Positions 47,794 through 55,000 of a DNA stretch of 55,000 nucleotides are shown here, in pieces. Numbering within the stretch: position 1 is the stretch's first letter; each line of letters opens with the position of its first letter. The notes below the pieces were generated by a model. The model was not told the origin of the DNA. It searched no databases and saw nothing but the letters and a program-made list of their open reading frames with translations. Source of the DNA: Sphingomonas sp. AOB5 (GTDB lineage Bacteria; Pseudomonadota; Alphaproteobacteria; Sphingomonadales; Sphingomonadaceae); contig NZ_JARNTV010000008.1 of assembly GCF_029433115.1 (NCBI RefSeq), forward strand, positions 1-55,000. Direction: 5' to 3'. The translations under genes were made by a program, and so were the position numbers.

Positions 47794-49356
47794 CTATCGC
47801 AGAACCACGCCCGAATAGCCCGGCAGTCGCGCCGGGTTCGCGCCATTCACGGTGGCGACGATCTCACCCGCGCCGTGCCATTCGATCGGATCGGGGCCGA
47901 GATTGAACGCGCACACCAGTCCCCCGCGTTCGAACACCAGCAGCGCTTCGTCCGCCCGCACCACCCGCATGCCGCCGGTCACCAGATCGGGCGTCGCCTT
48001 GCGGATCGCGATCAGGCGACGGGTCAGGTTCAGCAGCGAATGCGGGTCTCCATCCTGCCGGTCCACCGCCAGTGCCGGGTGATCGGGGCCGATCGGCAGC
48101 CACGGCTTGCCGGTGCTGAAGCCCGTAAGCGGCGCATCCGCCCGCCACGGCATCGGCGTCCGCGCGCCATCGCGGCCAAGGGTCAGCGGCCAGGTGGCGA
48201 TGGCCTCGGGATCCTGAAGGTCCTCGAACGCAATCTCGACCTGGGTCAGCCCCAGTTCCTCGCCCTGATACAAAAACGGATTGCCGCGCAGGGTGAGCAG
48301 CAACAGCATCTTCATCCGCGCGAATGCGGCGCGATGCTCCGGGCCGATCCAGCGGGAGACGGCGCGCGGCGCATCATGGTTCTCGAACGCCCAGCTCGGC
48401 CATCCCTCGCCCGGCTCGCCCGGCCATTTGGCAGCGGCATCGCGCACCAGCGCCGGGGTCAGGCGGTCGGCATAGAGGAAGTTGAAGCCGTATGCGCTGC
48501 TCAGCCGGGTGTTGCCGCGGGTATATTCATGCATCTCGCGCTCAGGCGCGCGGCCAACCACTTCGGCCACTGTGAAGCGCTCGCCATAGCTGTCGATCAG
48601 CGCACGGAGCTTCTCGAAGAAGGCGGGCAGTTCGGGCTGGTTGCGGGTATAGGTCGGCAGTTGATAGTCTGAAGGCCGGGTGCGGATACGGCCGGTGTCG
48701 GGCGCCGGCGGATTGTCGCGCAGCGCCGCATCATGCACCGCGAAGTTGATCGCATCGAGGCGGAAGCCGTCCACGCCGCGATCCAGCCAGAAACGCGCCG
48801 TCTCCAGCGACGCCTCGATAACCTCCGGGTTGTGGAAGTTCAGATCGGGCTGTTCGACCAGGAAATTGTGGAGATAATATTGGCCGCGGCGCCCGTCCCA
48901 TTGCCAAGCCGGGCCGCCGAACACCGATTGCCAGTTGTTGGGCGGGCTGCCGTCCTGCTTGGGATCGGCCCACACATACCAGTCGGCCCTGGCATTGGTC
49001 CGGCTCGCCCGGCTGGCGCGGAACCAGTCATGCTGGTCGCTGGTGTGCGAATAGACCTGATCGATGATGATCTTCAGGCCCAACTCGTGCGCACGGGCGA
49101 TCAGCGCGTCGAAATCGGCGAGGCTGCCGAACAGCGGATCGACGTCGCGATAATCGCTCACGTCATAGCCGAAATCCTTCATCGGCGAGGTGAAGAAAGG
49201 CGATAGCCACACCGCATCCACGCCCAGCGACGCGACATGATCCAGATGCGCGGTGATGCCCGTCAGGTCGCCGATCCCGTCGCCGTTCGAGTCCGCGAAG
49301 CTGCGCGGATAGATCTGATAGACGACGGCGCCCCGCCACCATTCATGCTCGCTCAT
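47794..49356 (-). CDS. alpha-glucosidase (GH13, oligo-1,6-glucosidase-like)
   Basis: 520 residues. GH13 regions: DGIGDLTGIT, IIDQVYSHTSDQH, DGFRLDAINF with the nucleophile Asp, FTVAEVVG with the acid/base Glu, and FENHDAPR with the stabilising Asp. No signal peptide, so it is probably cytoplasmic or periplasmic only by an unusual route. It cleaves terminal alpha-glucosyl links in maltose- or isomaltose-type sugars. It is transcribed away from a MarR regulator gene whose operator lies 54 bases from its start; co-regulation is possible. No transporter or maltose genes are adjacent. Confidence 0.92.
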   Translation of the reverse strand: MSEHEWWRGAVVYQIYPRSFADSNGDGIGDLTGITAHLDHVASLGVDAVWLSPFFTSPMKDFGYDVSDYRDVDPLFGSLADFDALIARAHELGLKIIIDQVYSHTSDQHDWFRASRASRTNARADWYVWADPKQDGSPPNNWQSVFGGPAWQWDGRRGQYYLHNFLVEQPDLNFHNPEVIEASLETARFWLDRGVDGFRLDAINFAVHDAALRDNPPAPDTGRIRTRPSDYQLPTYTRNQPELPAFFEKLRALIDSYGERFTVAEVVGRAPEREMHEYTRGNTRLSSAYGFNFLYADRLTPALVRDAAAKWPGEPGEGWPSWAFENHDAPRAVSRWIGPEHRAAFARMKMLLLLTLRGNPFLYQGEELGLTQVEIAFEDLQDPEAIATWPLTLGRDGARTPMPWRADAPLTGFSTGKPWLPIGPDHPALAVDRQDGDPHSLLNLTRRLIAIRKATPDLVTGGMRVVRADEALLVFERGGLVCAFNLGPDPIEWHGAGEIVATVNGANPARLPGYSGVVLR

Positions 49357-49409
49357 GGGGTCGAGGATAGGAGGGAATGGCGCGGCGGCCTAGCCACATG
49401 CGCAATCTG

Positions 49410-49449
49410 GTTGACTAGGAAACTTTCCGCCTATAGTTTCCTAGTCAAC
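49410..49449. promoter_or_regulatory. perfect operator palindrome overlapping a MarR promoter
   Basis: GTTGACTAGGAAACT (49410-49424) and its exact complement (49435-49449) are separated by ten bases. TTGACT (49411-49416) and TATAGT (49432-49437), 15 bases apart, read as -35 and -10 on the plus strand, and the second arm ends at the ATG at 49450. Binding would block the promoter, the pattern of a self-repressing MarR protein. Confidence 0.75.
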
Positions 49450-49911
49450 ATGAGCGATCGCCCGCCTTTGCCGCCACTCACTGCGCATCTCGGATACTGG
49501 CTGCGCCATGTATCGAACCATGTCTCGCACGGCTTTGCCCGCAAACTTGAGGGACGGGGCGTCACCGTCGCGGAATGGGTCTTTCTTCGCACGCTATACG
49601 ATGCCGATTCGATCGGCCCCAGTCGCCTCGCCGAGCGATTGGGCATGACGCGCGGAGCGATCAGCAAGCTGGCGGTGCGGCTGATCGACAAGAAGCTGGT
49701 TGCGCGGGCGGAGAGCGAGGAGGACGAGCGGGCGCATCTCCTCTCGCTTACCGATGCCGGGTTGGCGCTGGTTCCCGCGCTCGCCGCGCTTGCCGATGCG
49801 AATGATGCCGAGTGGTTCAGCGCGCTATCCGCCGAGGATCGCGCCACGATCGAGCGGCTCATGCGCCAACTCGTGGGCACGCACGGCCTGTCGGCGACGC
49901 CCGTCAACTGA
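49450..49911 (+). CDS. MarR-family transcriptional regulator
   Basis: 153 residues from ATG 49450. Winged-helix DNA-binding region: VAEWVFLRTLYDADSIGPSRLAERLGMTRGAISKLAVRLIDKKLVAR, then the wing SEEDERAHLLSLTDAG. There is no ribosome site; with the -10 box only 13 bases upstream, the mRNA is nearly leaderless. The palindrome at 49410-49449 is likely its own operator. MarR proteins respond to phenolic or oxidant ligands; the ligand is unknown. The DUF1398 gene follows within 14 bases and is probably co-transcribed. Confidence 0.9.
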   Translation: MSDRPPLPPLTAHLGYWLRHVSNHVSHGFARKLEGRGVTVAEWVFLRTLYDADSIGPSRLAERLGMTRGAISKLAVRLIDKKLVARAESEEDERAHLLSLTDAGLALVPALAALADANDAEWFSALSAEDRATIERLMRQLVGTHGLSATPVN

Positions 49912-49925
49912 ACCGGGGATATTGC

Positions 49926-50330
49926 ATGAATGCCGCAAACCAGGCGCTGGCGCGCCGCTGCCTTGCGGGCGCGGAGACCGACACGATCAGCTTTCCGGAG
50001 GCAGTCGGCTTGCTCGCCGCTGCCGGGTTCGACGGCTATCTGATCGACTATCGCCGCGGCACCGCGACCTATTATCACGGGAGCGGCGAGACGCTGGACC
50101 TGCCAGCCCATGTCAGCCCGGTGGCGATCGCGGCGGCCTTCGACGTCGAGACGATCCGGGCCGCAATCCGCGACGCGCAGATGCTGGTCGCGGGCTATAC
50201 GTATCCGGGCTTCTGCGACCGGGTGCGGGCAGCCGGGTGCGCCGGATACCTGGTTTCGATCCCGGGCCGCCGTGCCATGTATTTCGGACGCACCGCCGAA
50301 ACCCATGTCGAGCTGTTCCCGGGCAGCTAG
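49926..50330 (+). CDS. DUF1398-family protein
   Basis: 134 residues. GFDGYLIDYRRGTATYYHGSGE and FDVETIRAAIRDAQ...YTYPGFCDRVRAAGCAGYLVSIPGRRAMYFGR fit the small DUF1398 family, which is uncharacterised. It is probably co-transcribed with the MarR gene and shares its control. The weak GGGG site lies further than usual from the ATG. Its stop overlaps that of the threonine-synthase-like gene through CTAG. Confidence 0.8.
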   Translation: MNAANQALARRCLAGAETDTISFPEAVGLLAAAGFDGYLIDYRRGTATYYHGSGETLDLPAHVSPVAIAAAFDVETIRAAIRDAQMLVAGYTYPGFCDRVRAAGCAGYLVSIPGRRAMYFGRTAETHVELFPGS

Positions 50331-51568
50331 AGGATCGCGAAGTCTATCGGCCCATCCTTGTCGAGCGTCTTCGACTGATCGGGCATCGGGTATTTCAGCC
50401 CTGTCGCGCAGTTGAACAGCAGCGCGCGGTCATCCGGCGAGATCAGCCCCTTGCTCAACGCCTCCCGCCACGCGGCTAGCGTCGCCCCGCCCTCGGGGCA
50501 GAGCAGCAGGCCGTCCTTGCGCGCGGCATCGTCGACGGCCTGCGTGATCGCTTCGTCGCTCACCGCCATGGCGAAACCGTTCGAGGCGCGGACGGCGTCG
50601 AGGATCAGGAAATCGCCAACCGCCTGCGGCACGCGGATGCCCATCGCGATGGTATGCGCACCTTCCCAACGGGTCGCGTGCCGCTCGCCGGCCTCCCAGG
50701 CGCGGACCATCGGCGCGCAGCCCTCGGCCTGCACCGCGACCATCTTCGGCCGCTTGGCCCCGATCCAGCCCAGCGCCTCCATCTCGTCGAACGCCTTCCA
50801 CATGCCGATCAGCCCGGTGCCGCCGCCGGTGGGATAGAAGATCACGTCGGGCAATTCCCAGCCGAACTGTTCGGCCAGTTCGAGCCCCATCGTCTTCTTG
50901 CCTTCGATCCTATATGGTTCCTTCAAGGTAGACAGATCAAACCATCCGCGTTCCCTGGCACCCTGCCCGACCAGCTTGCCGCAATCGTCGATGAAGCCGT
51001 TGACACGGTAAACCCGCGCCCCCTGCGCCGCGATCTCGCGGACGTTGATCTCGGGCGTATCGGCCGGACAGAAGATGACGGATTCGATCCCCACCCGGCT
51101 GGCATAGGCCGCCGCGGCGGCCCCGGCATTGCCGTTGGTCGGCATCGCGATGGTGGTGACACCCAGCTCCTTCGCCATCGCAATCGCCATGACGAGGCCC
51201 CGCGCCTTGAACGATCCGGTGGGCAGCCGCCCCTCGTCCTTGACCCACAGATTGCTCGCCCCCGCCTCGCGAGCGACAGCGGGAAGCTCGATGATCGGGG
51301 TGGAGATCTCACCAAGGCTGACGATATTCTCCGTCCGCCGTACCGGCAGCAGCTCACGATACCGCCACAGATCCGCGGGCCGGCCGGCCAGATCCGTCTT
51401 GGTGAGTGCTGCACCGGCTCCGTCGAGATCATAGCGAACCAGCAATGGCCGCCCGACCTTCGAAAGCCCGTGCAGCCGGTCGGCCTCATAGCGCTCCCCG
51501 GTCATCGAGCATTCGAGATGGGTGACGAAGGTCGGCCGCTCGGCGGTCAGATTGTCATTGTGAAGCAT
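50327..51568 (-). CDS. threonine-synthase-like PLP enzyme
   Basis: 413 residues, fold-type II PLP enzyme. TGSFKARG has the PLP Lys, PTNGNAGAAAAAYASR and GGGTGLIG form the phosphate and cofactor sites, and YRELLPV..VSLGEISTPI matches threonine synthase class II. The active-site motif is SFKAR where many synthases have SFKDR, and it may be a paralogue with another amino acid substrate. It is the last gene of an operon after a TauD dioxygenase and a phage-type OB-fold protein (10-base gap), an unusual setting for a threonine gene. Confidence 0.85.
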   Translation of the reverse strand: MLHNDNLTAERPTFVTHLECSMTGERYEADRLHGLSKVGRPLLVRYDLDGAGAALTKTDLAGRPADLWRYRELLPVRRTENIVSLGEISTPIIELPAVAREAGASNLWVKDEGRLPTGSFKARGLVMAIAMAKELGVTTIAMPTNGNAGAAAAAYASRVGIESVIFCPADTPEINVREIAAQGARVYRVNGFIDDCGKLVGQGARERGWFDLSTLKEPYRIEGKKTMGLELAEQFGWELPDVIFYPTGGGTGLIGMWKAFDEMEALGWIGAKRPKMVAVQAEGCAPMVRAWEAGERHATRWEGAHTIAMGIRVPQAVGDFLILDAVRASNGFAMAVSDEAITQAVDDAARKDGLLLCPEGGATLAAWREALSKGLISPDDRALLFNCATGLKYPMPDQSKTLDKDGPIDFAIL

Positions 51569-51578
51569 GTTGAAGGGC

Positions 51579-52070
51579 TTAGTCCGGCAGCGCGCCGGGT
51601 ACCAGCTTCCCGCTCTCGTCCAGGGTATAGACGATGTCGCCGACGGCGATGCTGAAGCCTTCGTTGGTGGCGGTCAGCATCACGTCTGTCACGACTGCCG
51701 GCCCGGTCACGCTGAACGTGAACCCGCCCTCGACCGGCGCATCGCTCAGCCGGAGTTCGCAGGCGTCGGTGCGGATCATCCGGTTCTCGGGCAGTTCGGC
51801 GCCGGCCGGCCGCTCGCCTTCCCGCCAATAGCAGCCCGCCCATATCGGATAGTCGAGATCGCCACCCTCGAACTCCACCCACACACCCGCGCCGATCGGC
51901 GGCGTCATGCAGAAACCGACCTGATATCCGGCATAAGGCACGCACGGCATCGCCCAACTGCTCATCACCTCGCCCAGCACCTGCGGGACCGACACCTGCA
52001 ACCGGCCGAGCATCATCGGATCGAGATTGTCGACGACGATACCGCGATACTTGCCCAAGAACTGCTTCAT
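51579..52070 (-). CDS. orphan phage-baseplate-V/VgrG-type OB-fold protein
   Basis: 163 residues from ATG 52070, overlapping the TauD stop (ATGA). KYRGIVVDNLDPMMLGRLQVSVPQVLG and the later VGFCMTPPIGAGVWVEFEGGDLDYPIWAGCYW are the gp5/VgrG OB-fold signature seen in phage spike hubs. The rest lacks the long beta-helix of real spikes, and no other tail genes are present. A soluble OB-fold adaptor reused from a tail module is plausible. It is translationally coupled to the dioxygenase and 10 bases from the threonine-synthase-like gene. Confidence 0.8.
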   Translation of the reverse strand: MKQFLGKYRGIVVDNLDPMMLGRLQVSVPQVLGEVMSSWAMPCVPYAGYQVGFCMTPPIGAGVWVEFEGGDLDYPIWAGCYWREGERPAGAELPENRMIRTDACELRLSDAPVEGGFTFSVTGPAVVTDVMLTATNEGFSIAVGDIVYTLDESGKLVPGALPD

Positions 52071-52963
52071 CGCGTGACCACATCGCCCGATACGGTCACC
52101 CGTTCGAGCACGCGATCCTGCGGCCAATAATCGCCAACCGCGTAATGCTGGGTGGAGCGATTGTCCCAGATGCCGATCGCGTTGGGCGTCCAGCGGAAGC
52201 GGACCTGATATTCGGGCACCTTGATCCGGTCGAACAGCAAGCGGAGCAGCTGGTCGCTCTCCGCCTCGGGAATGTCGAGGATGCGACTGGTGAAGGTGTG
52301 ATTGACGTAGAGGATCTTCTCGCCGGTCTCGGGGTGGGTACGGACGACGGGATGGCGGACCGCCGGGAAGTCGCGCGCCAGTTGCGCGCGGCGCTCCTCG
52401 GTAACCCGCCCGCCAAAGCTGCGGACGATATCATGCTCGGCGTCTAGATCGGCGATGCGGTCCTTCACTGCCTGGGGCAGCCCGCGATACGCCGCGGCGG
52501 TATCCGCCCACATCGTATCGCCGCCCTGGGCCGGCATCAGCCGCATCCGCAGGATCGATGCGATCGACGGCCGTTCGCGAAAGGTCACGTCGGTGTGCCA
52601 TTTGTTGAATGCCTTGAACGGCTCGATCGTCTCCGCGGTCGGCGTCACGCCCTCGACCCCGCGGATGATCAGGATGTGCGGATGCCCGTCGACGTGCGGG
52701 ATGACCGGATGCCCCTCCAGCTCGCCGAACATGCGGCCGAGGCGGAGATGGCTCTCATGGCTGATGTCCTGATCGCGGAAGAAGATCACCTTCCGGCTCA
52801 GCCAGGCATCGCGGATGATCTCGGCCTCGCTGTCGCTGAGCGGTGCATCGAGATCCACGCCGGAAATCTCCGCACCGATCGTCGGCGTCGACGGCGTGAT
52901 GGTGATCCCGCGCCTCGCGGCGCGATCGGACAGGTCGGATTCGGGAAACAGCGCAGTCGCCAT
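52067..52963 (-). CDS. TauD/TfdA-family Fe(II)/2-oxoglutarate dioxygenase
   Basis: 298 residues. FNKWHTDVTF gives the HxD metal pair, WDNRSTQHYAVGDY the distal His, and a downstream Arg fits the 2-oxoglutarate carboxylate. It resembles TauD, which releases sulfite from taurine, but the family has many substrates (2,4-D, alkyl sulfates, amino acids). First gene of the operon with the OB-fold and threonine-synthase-like genes; that company argues for a modified amino acid or peptide rather than taurine, which is inference. The rRNA terminator lies upstream. Confidence 0.9.
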   Translation of the reverse strand: MATALFPESDLSDRAARRGITITPSTPTIGAEISGVDLDAPLSDSEAEIIRDAWLSRKVIFFRDQDISHESHLRLGRMFGELEGHPVIPHVDGHPHILIIRGVEGVTPTAETIEPFKAFNKWHTDVTFRERPSIASILRMRLMPAQGGDTMWADTAAAYRGLPQAVKDRIADLDAEHDIVRSFGGRVTEERRAQLARDFPAVRHPVVRTHPETGEKILYVNHTFTSRILDIPEAESDQLLRLLFDRIKVPEYQVRFRWTPNAIGIWDNRSTQHYAVGDYWPQDRVLERVTVSGDVVTR

Positions 52964-53045
52964 GTCAGCTCTCCTTGCTCCCGCGGCCCGGTCAGGCCGG
53001 GGATGGTGCGCCCGCGTGCGGAGAGTGTCGGACAGCGGGGCCCAA

Positions 53046-53082
53046 AACGCAAGAAGGCCGCCAACCCGAGGGTCGACGGCCT
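53046..53082 (-). terminator. rRNA operon terminator
   Basis: AGGCCG (53055-53060) pairs with CGGCCT (53077-53082) and an inner ACCC/GGGT pair adds to the stem. On the minus strand it ends in TTCTTGCGTTTT. It follows tRNA-fMet by eight bases and ends the rRNA transcript. Confidence 0.7.
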
Positions 53083-53090
53083 ATTTGTCT

Positions 53091-53167
<77 letters not shown>

Positions 53168-53290
53168 GCAATTTCGTTGCCCTCAGGCGGCCGATCGGCC
53201 TTTCGCAGACTACCGGCTTTCGGAGGTGTCTCTGACGTTGTGAATGGGTTCTTCCGAGGAAACTTCATCTCTCAGCGCACACCGGCTGCA

Positions 53291-53405
53291 ATGCCTGGCG
53301 ACGACCTACTCTTCCATCGCTTGAGCGATAGTACCATCGGCGCAGTCTGGTTTCACGGCCGAGTTCGGGATGGGATCGGGTGGGGCACAGACGCTATAGC
53401 CACCA
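53291..53405 (-). rRNA. rrf: 5S ribosomal RNA
   Basis: About 115 bases. Reads, on the minus strand, TTGGTGGC...CCCACCCGATCCCATCCCGAACTCGGCCGTGAAACC...GATGGTA...GAGTAGGTCG...GCCAGGCA, the 5S pattern with complementary ends. It lies between 23S and tRNA-fMet in the usual order. Confidence 0.95.
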
Positions 53406-53548
53406 AGCAATGAAGCCGGTGTAGCTGAGAAATTGGGTTTCAAATCGATACCGTGCACTTTGGTATTCGTAATACGGGCTGCGATGATCATCCATCATCA
53501 GATGACAGCTGGTTTTACCCAGGGCTGACATTGATGGTGGGACTCTCA

Positions 53549-55000
<1,452 letters not shown>

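Overview
The window is about 67% GC by eye, gene-dense, and looks like chromosome from an alphaproteobacterium of the Sphingomonas group. Support for that placement: an rRNA operon ending 23S-5S-tRNA-fMet, a CtrA-type TTAA-N7-TTAA box flanked by GANTC methylation sites, a GTTC-N7-GTTC LexA-type box, HWE-family and CHASE4-type histidine kinases, and palindromic C/G-rich intergenic repeats of the kind sphingomonad genomes carry. The assignment rests on gene content and motifs, not on a database search. No transposase, integrase, phage module or CRISPR array was seen. Layout. 1-4.6 kb: 3' end of a sensor kinase gene, an exported intradiol-dioxygenase-like lipoprotein, and a nucleotidyltransferase-fold gene coupled to a 2-oxoglutarate permease. 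4.7-9.5 kb: a minus-strand signalling block (EAL phosphodiesterase, TPR histidine kinase, single-domain receiver), then a CtrA-box/small-ORF/terminator region. 9.6-14.8 kb: sugar-nucleotide and decoration genes (ugd, a NodU/CmcH carbamoyltransferase that lacks any ATG/GTG/TTG start, rfbA-rfbB), split by a long perfect palindrome. 14.9-17.6 kb: a membrane protein fused to a SET methyltransferase domain, a GNAT acetyltransferase and a stand-alone wlbA/wbpB-type dehydrogenase. 17.8-26.8 kb: CHASE4 kinase plus receiver-GGDEF-EAL protein, a phospholipase C-lectin fusion, a secreted hydrolase and an HWE kinase plus receiver. 26.8-31.7 kb: glmU-glmS, gph and small genes. 31.8-33.9 kb: a tightly overlapping operon of a PqqD-like protein, an HprK-like kinase and a nucleotidyltransferase-like protein. 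34-39.9 kb: aconitase, mtnP and small exported proteins. 40-43.3 kb: a periplasmic molybdenum hydroxylase with its own cytochrome c. 43.4-52.9 kb: serine acetyltransferase, a class-I amidotransferase, homocysteine methyltransferase-like protein, phospholipase D, alpha-glucosidase, a self-operator MarR gene, and an operon of a TauD dioxygenase, a phage-spike OB-fold protein and a threonine-synthase-like enzyme. 53-55 kb: the distal end of an rRNA operon. Working together: UDP-glucuronate (ugd), dTDP-4-keto-6-deoxyglucose (rfbA/rfbB), UDP-GlcNAc (glmU/glmS), the wlbA product and carbamoylation all point to surface polysaccharide assembly. Three kinase/receiver pairs and two EAL proteins point to c-di-GMP and stress signalling. 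The strongest candidates for undescribed biology are the PqqD/HprK-like/nucleotidyltransferase operon with no visible precursor peptide, the membrane-SET fusion next to a dense GANTC cluster, and the TauD/phage-spike/threonine-synthase-like operon. At genome-architecture level, every convergent gene pair with a gap longer than about 11 nt has a palindrome in that gap.
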